From NCBI RefSeq assembly GCF_022829295.1, contig NZ_JAKSYH010000263.1, forward strand, positions 124,001-188,000: a DNA stretch of 64,000 nucleotides, written 5' to 3'. This DNA is from Methylobacterium sp. J-088 (lineage in GTDB: Bacteria > Pseudomonadota > Alphaproteobacteria > Rhizobiales > Beijerinckiaceae). Positions within the stretch are counted from its first letter, which is position 1. Every line of letters starts with the position of its first letter. This document shows, piece by piece, positions 51,843 to 61,941 of this stretch. The notes beneath the pieces were generated by a model, which ran no database searches, was not told the origin of the DNA, and saw only the letters and a program-made list of their open reading frames with translations. Both the position numbers and the translations under genes were made by a program.

Positions 51843-54800
51843 ATGACCGACGCGAAGCCCGACGCGAGCCCCGAGACCAAACCCGTCGGACCCGGCGATC
51901 AGGTGATCCTGGTCGATGGCTCGTCGTTCATTTTCCGTGCCTATTTCCAGTCGATCAATCAGGATCAGAAGTACAATTCCCGCCCCTCAGACGGGATGCC
52001 CACCGGTGCCGTGCGGCTGTTCTGCACCAAGATCGCGCAGTTCCTCCAAGAAGGCGCGGCCGGCACGATGCCGACCCATCTGGGTATCGTGTTCGACAAA
52101 TCCGAGGGGTCGTTCCGCAAGGAGATGTTCCCGGACTACAAGGGCCATCGTCCCGATGCGCCGGACGACCTCAAGCGCCAGATGCCGCTGATGCGCGATG
52201 CCGTGCGCGCCTTCGGCCTGCACGCGGTGGAACTGGAGCGCTACGAGGCCGACGATCTCATCGCCACCTACACCCGGCAGGCCGAGGCGCGGGGGGCGGG
52301 CGTCATCATCGTCTCCTCCGACAAGGACCTGATGCAGCTCGTCGGGCCGCAGGTGCGGTTCTACGATTTCGAATCGGGTGCCAAGGGCAAGGCCGGCTAC
52401 CGGCCCGAGCGCAACCTCGATGTCGAGGCGATCATCGCCAAGTGGGAGGGCTTGCAGCCGAGCCAGATCGGCGACGCCCTGGCGCTGATCGGCGACACCT
52501 CCGACAACGTGCCGGGTGTCCCCGGCATCGGCCTGAAGACCGCCGCGGCGCTGATCAAGGAATTCGGCAGCCTCGACGCGCTGCTGGAACGGGCCGGCGA
52601 GATCAAGCAGCCCAAGCGCCGGGAGACGTTGCTCGCCAGCATCGATCAGGCGCGGCTGTCGCGAAAACTCGTGGCGCTGATGGAGGATGTGCCGGTCCCG
52701 GTCGCGCTGGACGAGCTCGGCGTGCCCAAGCCCGATCCGGAAAAGCTCGTCGGCTTCCTCAAGGCGATGGAGTTCAACACGCTGACCCGGCGCATCGCCC
52801 AGATGCTGCATGTCGACCCGGAAGCCGTGAAGCCCGATCCGCGGCTCCTGCCCGGCGCCCGGCAGAACGGCGGGGCGGGCGGCGACGCGGTGCCGTTCTT
52901 CGGCGATTCCGTGCCGCCGGATCCCGAGACCGCGGCGGCCGGGGCCGAGCGCGCGCCGGGCGCCGCGCCACCCGAGCGCGCCGAGATCGATCCGTTCGCC
53001 GATCTCGACTTACCTGACGCACCCGCCAAGCCCCGGGCCCCCGTCGAGGCGACGCCCGGCAACGTGGTGGCGGCCCGCGCCGCGGAATCCGTGGCGCCGT
53101 TCGACACCGCCGCCTACGAGACGGTCGCCTCCCTGGAGCAGCTCGACGCCTGGATCGCGGAAGGCCAGGAGGCCGGGGTGATCGCGGTCGATACCGAGAC
53201 CGACGCGCTCGACGCCCACAGGGCCGGCCTCGTCGGCGTGTCGCTGGCGGTGGCCAACGGCCGGGCCTGCTACATCCCCCTGGCCCACATCCAGGCCGCC
53301 AAGGTCCAGGCCGACGCCACCGACCTGTTCGGCGAGGGCGCCGCGGCCTCCGACGTGGCCGAGCCGGTGCCCGGCCAGATCCCCCTGAAGGAGGCGCTCG
53401 GTCGGCTGAAGCCGCTCCTGGAGGATCCGGGCGTCCTGAAGGTCGGCCAGAACCTCAAATACGATTGGGTCGTGCTCGCCCGCTACGGCATCGAGATTGC
53501 GCCCTTCGACGACACGATGCTGATCTCCTACGTGCTGGATGCCGGCAAGGGCGGGCACGGCATGGACGAGCTGGCCCGCCGCCATCTCGGCCACCAGCCG
53601 ATCACGTTCTCCGATGTCGCCGGCACCGGTCGCAACAAGGTGAGTTTCGACCGGGTCGCGATCGACAAGGCCACCGCCTACGCGGCCGAGGACGCGGACG
53701 TGACCCTGCGCCTGTGGCGGATGATGAAGCCGCGCCTCGTGGCCGAGCACCGAGTGACGGTCTACGAGACCCTGGAGCGGCCGCTGCTGCCGGTGATCGC
53801 CCGGATGGAGCAGCGCGGCATCCGGGTCGACCGCGAGATGCTGAGCCGGCTCTCGGGCGATTTCTCGCAGATCCTCGTGCGGCTGGAGGAGGAGATCCAG
53901 GACGATGCCGGCGAAAAGTTCTCGGTCGGCTCCCCGAAGCAGATCGGCGACATTCTGTTCGGCAAGATGGGCCTGCCGGGCGCCAAGAAGACACCCTCCG
54001 GACAGTGGGCGACGCCGGCCACGCTGCTGGAGGAGCTGGCCCAGGCGGGCCATGACCTCCCGAAAAAGATCCTGGAGTGGCGTCAGCTCGCGAAGCTGAA
54101 ATCCACCTACACGGATTCGCTCCAGACGCATGCCGACCGCGAGACCGCGCGGGTTCACACCTCGTTCTCGCTGGCCGCCACCACGACCGGGCGGCTGTCC
54201 TCCTCCGAGCCGAACCTCCAGAACATCCCGATCCGCACCGAGGAGGGCCGGCGCATCCGCCGGGCCTTCGTGGCCGCGCCCGGCAACAAGCTGATCTCAG
54301 CGGATTACTCGCAGATCGAGTTGCGGCTGCTCGCCCACATGGCCGACATCCCAGAGTTGCGAAAAGCGTTCGAAGACGGGATCGACATCCACGCGGCCAC
54401 GGCCTCGGCAATGTTCGGCGTTCCGCTCACGGAGATGACGCCGGATCTCCGGCGCCGGGCCAAGACGATCAATTTCGGCATCATCTACGGCATCTCGGCC
54501 TTCGGGCTGGCCGACCGGCTCGGGATCGGGCGCGAGGAGGCTTCGGCCTTCATCAAGCAGTATTTCGAGCAGTTCCCGGGGATCCGCGACTACATCGACA
54601 CCACCAAGCGGAGCTGCCGCGACAAGGGCTACGTCACCACCCTGTTCGGCCGGGTCTGCCACTATCCGCAGATCCGCTCCAACAACCCGTCCGAGCGCGC
54701 CAGCGTCGAGCGGCAGGCGATCAACGCGCCGATCCAGGGCTCGGCCGCCGACATCATCCGCCGGGCCATGACCCGGATGGAGGGGGCGCTGGCGGCCAAG

Positions 54801-54989
54801 CGGCTCAAGGCGCAGATGCTGCTGCAGGTGCACGACGAATTGGTGTTCGAGGTCTCCGAGGACGAGGTGGAGGCGGCGATCCCGGTGATCGCCTCGGTGA
54901 TGGAGGAGGCGCCGGCGCCGGCGCTGACGCTACGGGTGCCGCTGGTGGTGGAGGCCAAGGCGGCGGGGAACTGGCAGGAGGCGCATTAG
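51843..54989 (+). CDS. polA: DNA polymerase I
   Basis: A 1048-residue family A polymerase used in Okazaki fragment processing and repair. The 5'-3' exonuclease domain is at about 20-320 (VILVDGSSFIFRAYFQ, VSSDKDLMQLVG, DNVPGVPGIGLKTA), the 3'-5' exonuclease domain at about 430-640 (AVDTETDALDA with intact DxE), and the polymerase domain follows (SADYSQIELRLLAHM, INFGIIYGISAFGL, LLQVHDELVFEV). A Pro/Ala-rich linker lies near residue 360. The ATG at 51843 is the family start. Confidence 0.97.
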   Translation: MTDAKPDASPETKPVGPGDQVILVDGSSFIFRAYFQSINQDQKYNSRPSDGMPTGAVRLFCTKIAQFLQEGAAGTMPTHLGIVFDKSEGSFRKEMFPDYKGHRPDAPDDLKRQMPLMRDAVRAFGLHAVELERYEADDLIATYTRQAEARGAGVIIVSSDKDLMQLVGPQVRFYDFESGAKGKAGYRPERNLDVEAIIAKWEGLQPSQIGDALALIGDTSDNVPGVPGIGLKTAAALIKEFGSLDALLERAGEIKQPKRRETLLASIDQARLSRKLVALMEDVPVPVALDELGVPKPDPEKLVGFLKAMEFNTLTRRIAQMLHVDPEAVKPDPRLLPGARQNGGAGGDAVPFFGDSVPPDPETAAAGAERAPGAAPPERAEIDPFADLDLPDAPAKPRAPVEATPGNVVAARAAESVAPFDTAAYETVASLEQLDAWIAEGQEAGVIAVDTETDALDAHRAGLVGVSLAVANGRACYIPLAHIQAAKVQADATDLFGEGAAASDVAEPVPGQIPLKEALGRLKPLLEDPGVLKVGQNLKYDWVVLARYGIEIAPFDDTMLISYVLDAGKGGHGMDELARRHLGHQPITFSDVAGTGRNKVSFDRVAIDKATAYAAEDADVTLRLWRMMKPRLVAEHRVTVYETLERPLLPVIARMEQRGIRVDREMLSRLSGDFSQILVRLEEEIQDDAGEKFSVGSPKQIGDILFGKMGLPGAKKTPSGQWATPATLLEELAQAGHDLPKKILEWRQLAKLKSTYTDSLQTHADRETARVHTSFSLAATTTGRLSSSEPNLQNIPIRTEEGRRIRRAFVAAPGNKLISADYSQIELRLLAHMADIPELRKAFEDGIDIHAATASAMFGVPLTEMTPDLRRRAKTINFGIIYGISAFGLADRLGIGREEASAFIKQYFEQFPGIRDYIDTTKRSCRDKGYVTTLFGRVCHYPQIRSNNPSERASVERQAINAPIQGSAADIIRRAMTRMEGALAAKRLKAQMLLQVHDELVFEVSEDEVEAAIPVIASVMEEAPAPALTLRVPLVVEAKAAGNWQEAH

Positions 54990-55478
54990 GGCGGGAGCTT
55001 CATCGGCTTGGAAAATGTAATGTCTGATAAGGGTGGGAAGCTGCCTGTCCGCTTATGGGCAGCTGAGCCGGTGAAGCGGACTTACCAAACGAACGTGGGT
55101 ACCGTGTGCTTCATTTGTGGGGCGTGTACTCAACCTGGTCCAGCGGTCAGAGAGATAGCGGCTGCGATCATCAGCCACCGTCTTGGACCCCAGAATGCCG
55201 AGCGCACGGCCTGTCGAGCCGCTTGCGGCTAGGGCGCTCGAGTCGCTTCGTAAGTCGTTTTTTCTTCGCCGATAACAGCGCGCAGTCCCCTAATAGTCGG
55301 CGTCGTCATCAACGAGCGCTACTGCGACGAAAGCTTGGTCCATGGCATTCGAAATCGCTCATGCGCCACGTCACGCTCATTACTTAAAATAAAGTTACTA
55401 ATCATCAAAATAAGACTGCGTTGCGATACAAAATCAATGTACTTTTTGTCGCATTTATGAGCACATGAGAAGCAATTT
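54990..55478. other. Gene-free AT-rich interval
   Basis: No gene is supported in these 489 nt. Short frames exist, one from 55008 with a CxxCxxC pattern and one at 55319-55513 on the minus strand, but none has a clear ribosome-binding site or family. The part from about 55380 to 55490 is markedly AT-rich. The interval marks the switch from core genes (polA) to more accessory DNA. Confidence 0.5.
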
Positions 55479-56195
55479 TTGGTTGTAATCGGGGAAATGG
55501 CATGCATTATCAAGCAACTCCATCACTGCGAACGATATCTTGAGCTACTAAAATTTCGTAACGACTCTCGGGGGCGGGTTGTGGCTGGGCCTGACGTAGT
55601 AGACCCTAAATTTGTTGCACCAATTGTATCAAACAATACAAAGCCGGTCTACGTCGTGGGCGGACGCGTCATGGTCGCATCGGGGCACGAGGTCGCCTGC
55701 CGTGCGACCGAAATTACGTTGAAGTGGGCCAACCTTATCGCCAACGCCGAGGTCGATGTGGGTGAGGCGGTCGTCTGCTTCCTCAACAATATCGGCATCC
55801 TGCCGGGTCGCGTGAACCAGATCACCGCGGAGGGCTTCACGCTCGATCTGTACCTGCCCGAGTTCCGGCGTGGCCCGGTCGCAGCCCGCCTCGAATGGCA
55901 CGCCCGCCGTAGCATGCAAACGGTGGAACTGCGCACCGCGCCGCGTATCGTACCCATACACCGTTCGGTCGAAATCAGGTTTGCTCAGGAAACCGTCCTG
56001 CGGGGCGAGATCCTAAATCTGTCACGGACTGGCGCCGCTATTTCCCTGAACTCCACCATCGTGCCGTTCGTCGGCACCCGGATCAAGGTCGGGGTTCACT
56101 ATGCCACGATCGTACGTCACCTCGAAGGAGGTATCGCCGTCGAATTCTGCGAGCCCTTGGCTGCCATCACCTTCAACGAGCAGATCAGGCTCTGA
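55479..56195 (+). CDS. PilZ-domain protein
   Basis: A 238-residue protein with two PilZ-like beta-barrel regions. The second (about 150-235) contains the conserved NLSRTGAAISL part of the c-di-GMP-binding site, whereas the upstream RxxxR is only loosely represented (RIVPIHRSVEIRF). The first barrel (about 60-145) lacks the binding motif. The TTG at 55479 is preferred over an ATG at 55497 because GAGAAG lies just before it. It lies 100 nt upstream of the GGDEF/EAL gene, so it may be the effector of that enzyme. Confidence 0.8.
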   Translation: MVVIGEMACIIKQLHHCERYLELLKFRNDSRGRVVAGPDVVDPKFVAPIVSNNTKPVYVVGGRVMVASGHEVACRATEITLKWANLIANAEVDVGEAVVCFLNNIGILPGRVNQITAEGFTLDLYLPEFRRGPVAARLEWHARRSMQTVELRTAPRIVPIHRSVEIRFAQETVLRGEILNLSRTGAAISLNSTIVPFVGTRIKVGVHYATIVRHLEGGIAVEFCEPLAAITFNEQIRL

Positions 56196-56295
56196 CCGTG
56201 CCTTGGCCTCAGAAGCTGGCGACGCGGCATCGCATCAGCGCTGACCAGACACCGAGACCCTGAACGCGAACTTTGACGACGAGCACGCTCTAACC

Positions 56296-58803
56296 ATGAC
56301 GCAGACGATGATGTGCTCGGGGCAAGCTTCGCAGGCCGAGCGGGATGATATGCTGCTGCGTGTCGCTGTCGAGGCGATGGACGAGGGTTTCATCATCACC
56401 GACGCGGACGACCGCGTCCGGATGAGCAGCCGGAATGTCGCGGCAATGATTGGTGTCGCGGGAGACGCGCTCGCGGACGGCACGCCGTTCGCCGACGTGC
56501 GGGCGCAGCAGGTGGCGCGGGGCGAGTTCGCACACCTGCCTCCGCGCTTGCGCGACCGCTTGGAGAGCGGCGAGCCCAGAATGCAGATCTACGAGTATGA
56601 GCGCGAGCGTCCCAACGGTGTTGTGCTTCAGACCCGCAGTCTGCCGCTGGAGACCGGCGGTCGCGTGCGCGTGTACGCGGACGTGACTGCCCGGCGTGAA
56701 GCCCAGCGCGCCCTGCAAGTGAGCGAGCACCGCTACCGGCTGATCGCCGAGAACACCAACGACATCATCATCCTGTATGATACCGATGCCATCCGCCACT
56801 ACGTTTCGCCCGCAGCATCGAAGATCCTCGGCTACGCGCCTGAGGATCTGGTCGGAACTAGTGGGTTCAATTTTATACACCCCGACGACCTGACACGGCA
56901 CGCCGGGGTCTTCCAACAACTGCTTGCGGGAGAAGTCCGGCAAGCGCTGCTCACGTGGCGGCACCGACACCGCGACGGTGGTTGGGTGTGGCTAGAGGCG
57001 TCCTACAACAGACCCCACTATGACCCCAAAGCGGGCGAGACAGATGGCTACGTCGTGGTGCTGCGCGACGTGACCAGCCGGTGCGAGGCAGGGGAGGCGC
57101 TACGCGCGAGTGAGGCCGACCTGCGGGTCAGCCAGGAGCGTCTCGCGTTAGCTCTCGACAGCGGAGAGGACTGCCTGTTCGACTGGGATCTCACGACGGG
57201 CGCGCTCTGGGTGACGGAGCGCTGGCGGGACAAACTCGGCCTCGTCGGGGATCTGGCGCAGCCCAGCACGTCCGCCTGGAGCGCTGCAATTCACCCGGAC
57301 GACCGCGAATACGTCACAGGCGTCACACGCGATCATCTAAAAGGGCTGACGCCCTTGCTCGAATGCGAGTACCGCGTGTGTCGCGTAGACGGCAGTGCCT
57401 TCTGGGTGCTCGCCCGCGCCCGTGTAGCCAGCCGCACACCGGATGGGCGAGCCCTGCGGCTGGTAGGCACGCTGATCGACATCTCACAGCGCAAGGAGGC
57501 CGAGGCGCGCATCGCCCATATGGCTGAGCACGACGCGCTGACCGACCTGCCCAACCGTCACTTGCTCCGGCGGCACCTCGATGCCGCGCTCAATGCCGCG
57601 GTCGATGGGTCGAGCCGCCACGCGCTACTCGTCTGCGACCTCGATCACTTCAAGGTCGTCAACGACAGCTTCGGCCACCTCGCCGGGGATCGACTGTTAT
57701 GCGCAGCGGCCGAGCGCATCCGCTCTGTCCTGCGCCCACAGGACATCATTGCGCGGCTCGGCGGCGACGAGTTCGCAGTGGTCGTCAACGACCTCGACGA
57801 GGACGGAACCCTCAACCGCATCTGCGAGCACGTCATCGCGGCCCTGGACGAGCCGATCCGCCTCGATGACGCGGTCGTCAGTATCGGTGTCAGCATAGGC
57901 GCCGCACTGATCGTTGCTGGGGGCGACGGCGCCGAGGAGGTATTTAAGCGTGCCGATACCGCGCTGTACGCGGCTAAGGCTGCGGGCCGCAATACCTACC
58001 GTCTGTGCGATGCCGAGTCCCACGCTCGAATGACGACACGCAGCGCGCTGTCGCTGGACATGAAAGAGGCCATCCGGCGCGGAGATTTCTTCCTCGTCTA
58101 CCAGCCGATCACTGACCTAACGACGGGGATGGCGGTGGGGTTCGAGGCGCTGATGCGCTGGCGCCATCCCGTGCGCGGGCTGATCTCACCCGCCGACTTC
58201 ATCCCGGTGGCTGAGGAAAACGGGCTGATCGTACCGCTCGGCGCCTGGGCGTTGACCGAGGCGTGCCGCGAGGCGGCGGGTTGGCCGAAGGCGGTACGGG
58301 TGACGGTGAACGTCTCGACGGTGCAGTTCCGGGGTGGTCTGGAGCAAGCCGTAGTCGCCGCGCTCGGAAATGCGGGCCTTTCGGCGGACCGGCTGGTTCT
58401 GGAGGTGACGGAAAGCGCGCTGATGGACGACCCGGAAGAGGCGATACTCACCCTGCACCGGCTGCGGACGCTGGGGACCCTGATCGCGCTGGACGATTTC
58501 GGCACCGGGTACTCGTCCTTGAGCTATCTGCGCAGCTTCCCGTTCGACAAGATCAAGATCGACCGCGCGTTCATCAAAGATATCGCCGACCCGGACGCGG
58601 CGGCGATCGTGCGGGCAGTGGTCGGCATCGGCGAGCGGTTGGGCATGGGCATCATTGCCGAGGGGGTCGAGACCGCCGAGCAACTCGCCCTCGTTCACCG
58701 AGAAGGCTGCACAGAGGTGCAGGGATATCTGTTCAGTAGGCCGTTGCCCGTCGAGGAGGCGCGGGCTTACATGCTTCTATCACAGTCGCGGAACGCGGCA
58801 TGA
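56296..58803 (+). CDS. PAS-GGDEF-EAL c-di-GMP turnover protein
   Basis: An 835-residue multidomain signalling protein. Three PAS-like domains occupy about 20-130, 140-270 and 280-400. A GGDEF domain follows (RLGGDEFAV, residues 487-495, intact) and then an EAL domain (GFEALMRW, DDFGTGYSSLSYL, KIDRAF, EGVET) with the catalytic residues present. Both diguanylate cyclase and phosphodiesterase activities are possible; the direction cannot be told. No transmembrane segment is seen. It follows the PilZ gene. Confidence 0.95.
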   Translation: MTQTMMCSGQASQAERDDMLLRVAVEAMDEGFIITDADDRVRMSSRNVAAMIGVAGDALADGTPFADVRAQQVARGEFAHLPPRLRDRLESGEPRMQIYEYERERPNGVVLQTRSLPLETGGRVRVYADVTARREAQRALQVSEHRYRLIAENTNDIIILYDTDAIRHYVSPAASKILGYAPEDLVGTSGFNFIHPDDLTRHAGVFQQLLAGEVRQALLTWRHRHRDGGWVWLEASYNRPHYDPKAGETDGYVVVLRDVTSRCEAGEALRASEADLRVSQERLALALDSGEDCLFDWDLTTGALWVTERWRDKLGLVGDLAQPSTSAWSAAIHPDDREYVTGVTRDHLKGLTPLLECEYRVCRVDGSAFWVLARARVASRTPDGRALRLVGTLIDISQRKEAEARIAHMAEHDALTDLPNRHLLRRHLDAALNAAVDGSSRHALLVCDLDHFKVVNDSFGHLAGDRLLCAAAERIRSVLRPQDIIARLGGDEFAVVVNDLDEDGTLNRICEHVIAALDEPIRLDDAVVSIGVSIGAALIVAGGDGAEEVFKRADTALYAAKAAGRNTYRLCDAESHARMTTRSALSLDMKEAIRRGDFFLVYQPITDLTTGMAVGFEALMRWRHPVRGLISPADFIPVAEENGLIVPLGAWALTEACREAAGWPKAVRVTVNVSTVQFRGGLEQAVVAALGNAGLSADRLVLEVTESALMDDPEEAILTLHRLRTLGTLIALDDFGTGYSSLSYLRSFPFDKIKIDRAFIKDIADPDAAAIVRAVVGIGERLGMGIIAEGVETAEQLALVHREGCTEVQGYLFSRPLPVEEARAYMLLSQSRNAA

Positions 58804-59173
58804 GTGATCTAACCAAGACGCCACGTGCGCCACTGGCGCCGAACCATGACCGGCCACTCAAGTCATCCATCCGCTTTCGGGTCCCATAAGGCCGATCATG
58901 AATGACAGCATCGGGTCGGAAGCAGCCGCGACCACCGGCCTGAGAAAGGCGCACCCATATCGAATTGATAGCGCTGGTTCTCGTCCCCATACCCAAACCG
59001 AACCACCCGGATGGGCTGCAACGGGGGTTTTCCGCCGTTCCGTTTTTGTACGGCAATGCAGAAAAACGGACGATACCGCCGTGCCTGCACCCGACCCGTC
59101 CTGAGCCTCTGTAAGGTCTGCATGTCGGGCGTTCACACCGTCCGCACGTCCGGGTCGGAATGAATGGCGCGAC
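58804..59173. other. Gene-free interval
   Basis: About 370 nt between the GGDEF/EAL stop and the stop of the minus-strand PAS gene. No coding sequence is supported. An 8-bp inverted repeat (CCGTTTTT/AAAAACGG, 59040-59069) might serve as a bidirectional terminator for the convergent genes. Confidence 0.4.
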
Positions 59174-59893
59174 TCAGTTCGGCTTCCTCTCCGCATCAGC
59201 GCGTGCAGCAAGCGCGCGTCCTACTTCAAACAACGCGAACCTCAAGCCGGGCAGCGCAGACTTGGCGCCATCGTCTTCAATGAGCGCGTGGGCCAAGATC
59301 AGGTAGTCCGCTATCTGATCCAAGTGATCCGTCGCAATCGTAGTAGGATGCGTCGGCGGAGGCACGAAACGCTCGACGTTGCCATAAGCTTGTAGTTCAT
59401 CGATTGCGCCGTTAGCAATTTCCGTGAGCGACCCCAAATACCCGATAAAAGTATAGTCCGGTGGTCCGATCGATGGAACTCCGCCGGCACCAACCCAACG
59501 ATAATTCCCATAAGCATCTACTAATCGATATCTGATGCTGAATTCGGATATTCTAGACAACGCCTTTTCGAACGTTCGCTCTACAATCAATCTGTCGTCT
59601 GGATGAACACAGTTTATCCAGCCACGTCCTAGCGATTCTTCGACGGGCTGTCCGGTCAGACCGGACCAATCTGAGCTCGTGTGAATGGTCTGCCCGTAGG
59701 CGTCAGTCACAAAAATCATAGGGCCACGCGTTTTGAACCAGTCACAGGCAAATATACCTCGCTTAAGCTTAGCCCTAAAGCGCATGTCAATCGCAAGCTG
59801 AATTTCGTGGGTCGATAGGAGGCCGTCCGCAACTTCGGATCGGCATTCGGCTTTCGGGGGGCGACGACGGCGTCGGATCGCCCTTAAAGCCAC
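59174..59893 (-). CDS. PAS-domain protein
   Basis: A 239-residue protein with one PAS fold (about residues 55-160; IFVTDAYGQTIHTSSDWSGL, HPDDR and YRLVDAYGNYRWVGAGG) followed by a helical C-terminus (ATDHLDQIADYLILAHALIE). There is no output domain, so it may act as a sensory partner. The middle of the gene is visibly AT-richer than most of the window. The start is uncertain: a GTG at 59893 or the ATG at 59785 (MRFRAKLKRG). Confidence 0.7.
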   Translation of the reverse strand: MALRAIRRRRRPPKAECRSEVADGLLSTHEIQLAIDMRFRAKLKRGIFACDWFKTRGPMIFVTDAYGQTIHTSSDWSGLTGQPVEESLGRGWINCVHPDDRLIVERTFEKALSRISEFSIRYRLVDAYGNYRWVGAGGVPSIGPPDYTFIGYLGSLTEIANGAIDELQAYGNVERFVPPPTHPTTIATDHLDQIADYLILAHALIEDDGAKSALPGLRFALFEVGRALAARADAERKPN

Positions 59894-60070
59894 GCTCTCT
59901 CAGGCGCGTTCACGGTTAGGCCGCGGCGTCTCTCCGGGTGCGGGACCAGTGCAGAACGGATGAGTTCTGGCGCAGATAGTCGAGGTCCGGCAAAGGGGTC
60001 CGGCGGACATCGGCCCGGGCATCCGTGCTGCGTCCCGTCCGAACCCCTTCGCCGAAGGACCAACGCCAGA

Positions 60071-60733
60071 ATGCGAACGATCGTCTACGCCGACGGAGGC
60101 TGCGACCCGAACCCCGGGCCGGGCGGCTGGGGGGTCGTCGTCGCGGCCCCGGACGGCACGGTCGAGCTGTGCGGTGGGGATCCCGGCACCACGACCAACA
60201 ACCGCATGGAGCTGACGGCCGCGATCAAGGGTCTCGAACACTTCCCGGCCGGTGCTGCCATCGAGATGCGGTGCGATAGCCAGTACGTCGTCAAATCGAT
60301 CACCGAATGGATGCGGGGATGGAAGGCGAAGGGTTGGCGCACGACGACCGGCGAGGTGAAGAACGTCGACCTTATGAAGCGCCTCGACGAACTGAACGCC
60401 GCTCGCGACGTGAAGTGGACCTGGGTCCGGGGCCATGCCGGCGACCGTTTGAACGAGCGCGCCGACGCTCTCGTCCACCGGGGGCGCCGCGAGGCGAAGC
60501 TCGGCAAGGCAGAATCGCGGACGAGCGGCGCGCCCATGACGTCCCCCACCGCCGCGCCTGCTCCGCCGAGCAAGGGTGCCGAGCTCCGCGTCGATCTCGC
60601 GCTCGGCCTCCGGATCACCCGGGCCGCCAAGGCCGCAGGCGTCACGCCCGATGCACTGGTCAACGAGGCGATCCGCTTCTACCTCGACATCGGTCCGAAC
60701 GAGGTCGCACGCCTGCGATCGAGCCGGGCGTAG
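60071..60733 (+). CDS. rnhA: Ribonuclease HI with C-terminal extension
   Basis: A 220-residue protein. Residues 1-145 are RNase HI with all catalytic acids visible (Asp8 in YADGGCDPNPGPGG, Glu47 in RMELTA, Asp69 in CDSQY and Asp132 in RLNERADAL). Standard enzymes stop near residue 150; here a Pro/Ala linker (150-168) leads to a helical tail (ELRVDLALGLRITRAAKAAG, then TPDALVNEAIRFYLDIG) that resembles a ribbon-helix-helix domain. The ATG at 60071 is the family start. Confidence 0.9.
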   Translation: MRTIVYADGGCDPNPGPGGWGVVVAAPDGTVELCGGDPGTTTNNRMELTAAIKGLEHFPAGAAIEMRCDSQYVVKSITEWMRGWKAKGWRTTTGEVKNVDLMKRLDELNAARDVKWTWVRGHAGDRLNERADALVHRGRREAKLGKAESRTSGAPMTSPTAAPAPPSKGAELRVDLALGLRITRAAKAAGVTPDALVNEAIRFYLDIGPNEVARLRSSRA

Positions 60734-60786
60734 CGGGAAAGACCAAAGGCGGCGATGCCCGATCATTCGCGCATGGGAGAGCGGCG

Positions 60787-61941
60787 CTGACCGACGAACT
60801 ATCCGTATCGGAGGCTCGCCGCATTGCACTGACCTCGCAGGGCCTCGCCATGCGGTCGCGACCGCCCGCGGTGGCCGTCTCGCGGATGCGCCGCGAGATC
60901 GGACGCCTGGGACTACTCCAGATCGACAGTGTTAACGTTCTGGTCCGTGCCCACTACATGCCGCTGTTTTCGCGCCTGGGGCCGTACGATCGCGGCACTC
61001 TCGACGCTCTGGCGATCGCCAGCTCGAACTGCCTCTTCGAGTACTGGGGCCACGAGGCGTCCCTTCTGCCGACCGAGGTTCACCCCCTCCTGCGTTGGCG
61101 CATGGATCGCGCCCGCGAGGAACGGGACGTCTGGAGCCGTATCGAACCGTTCGCGCGCGAGCGACGGCCGGAGGCGGAGGCCCTGCTTTCCCGCATCGAA
61201 CGGGAGGGACCGCTGGCGGCGTCCGACGTCTCAGGTCCGAAGGCCTTCAAGGGCATGTGGAACTGGAGCGACGCCAAGCACGCGCTTGAATGGCTCTTCT
61301 GGGCGGGCCTGGTCGCGTCGACTCATCGACGGGGCAGCTTCGAACGCGTCTACGACCTGCCGGAGCGCGTGCTGCCCCGCTCCGTCCTCGCCCGGCCGAT
61401 CCCGGACCCGGTGAACGCCCGGCGCGAGCTCGTTGCGCGATCGGCGAAGGCGCTCGGCGTGGCGACTGCGAACGACCTTCGCGACTACTTCCGCCTCTCG
61501 CCGGCCGATGCCCGCCTACCCATCGAGCAGCTCGTCGAGGGGGGCGTCCTCGTTCCGGTGACCGTCCGTGGGTGGCGGCACCAAGCCTATCTCCACAAGG
61601 ATGCGCGGGTCGGGCGCGGCCCCGGGGGTACTGCCCTTCTCTCGCCGTTCGATCCGCTCGTCTGGCATCGCCCCCGTGCCGAGAGGCTGTTCGGGTTCCG
61701 GTACCGGCTCGAGATCTACACGCCGGCGCACAAGCGCGAACACGGCTACTATGTGCTGCCGTTCCTCATGGACGGCGCGCTCGTCGCCCGGGTCGACCTG
61801 AAGGCGGACCGCAAGACCGGCGTGCTGATCGTGCTGCAGGCGCATCTCGAACCGGCGGCGCCGGCGGACACGATGGAGCGGTTGCTCGCGGAGCTGCGCT
61901 CGATGGCGACTTGGCTCGACCTGTCCGAGGTCGTCGTCTGA
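60787..61941 (+). CDS. YcaQ/AlkZ-like winged-helix DNA glycosylase family protein
   Basis: A roughly 385-residue protein matching the YcaQ family, whose members unhook DNA crosslinks (AlkZ/YcaQ). It has LSVSEARRIALTSQGL, RMRREIGRLGLLQIDSVNVL (the QxD active-site motif), WGHEASLLP and HPLLRWRMDRARE. No ATG or GTG precedes the conserved start in frame: the nearest candidate is a CTG at 60787, while the first in-frame ATG (60851) would cut off the conserved N-terminus. It follows rnhA closely. Confidence 0.75.
   Translation: MTDELSVSEARRIALTSQGLAMRSRPPAVAVSRMRREIGRLGLLQIDSVNVLVRAHYMPLFSRLGPYDRGTLDALAIASSNCLFEYWGHEASLLPTEVHPLLRWRMDRAREERDVWSRIEPFARERRPEAEALLSRIEREGPLAASDVSGPKAFKGMWNWSDAKHALEWLFWAGLVASTHRRGSFERVYDLPERVLPRSVLARPIPDPVNARRELVARSAKALGVATANDLRDYFRLSPADARLPIEQLVEGGVLVPVTVRGWRHQAYLHKDARVGRGPGGTALLSPFDPLVWHRPRAERLFGFRYRLEIYTPAHKREHGYYVLPFLMDGALVARVDLKADRKTGVLIVLQAHLEPAAPADTMERLLAELRSMATWLDLSEVVV

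Noticed and set aside
51271..51880. Minus-strand frames opposite mntA/hepT
   Set aside because: Shadows of the well-supported toxin-antitoxin genes.
55008..55232. 74-codon ORF with CxxCxxC pattern after polA
   Set aside because: No convincing start site or family, and the second half overlaps other frames of similar quality.
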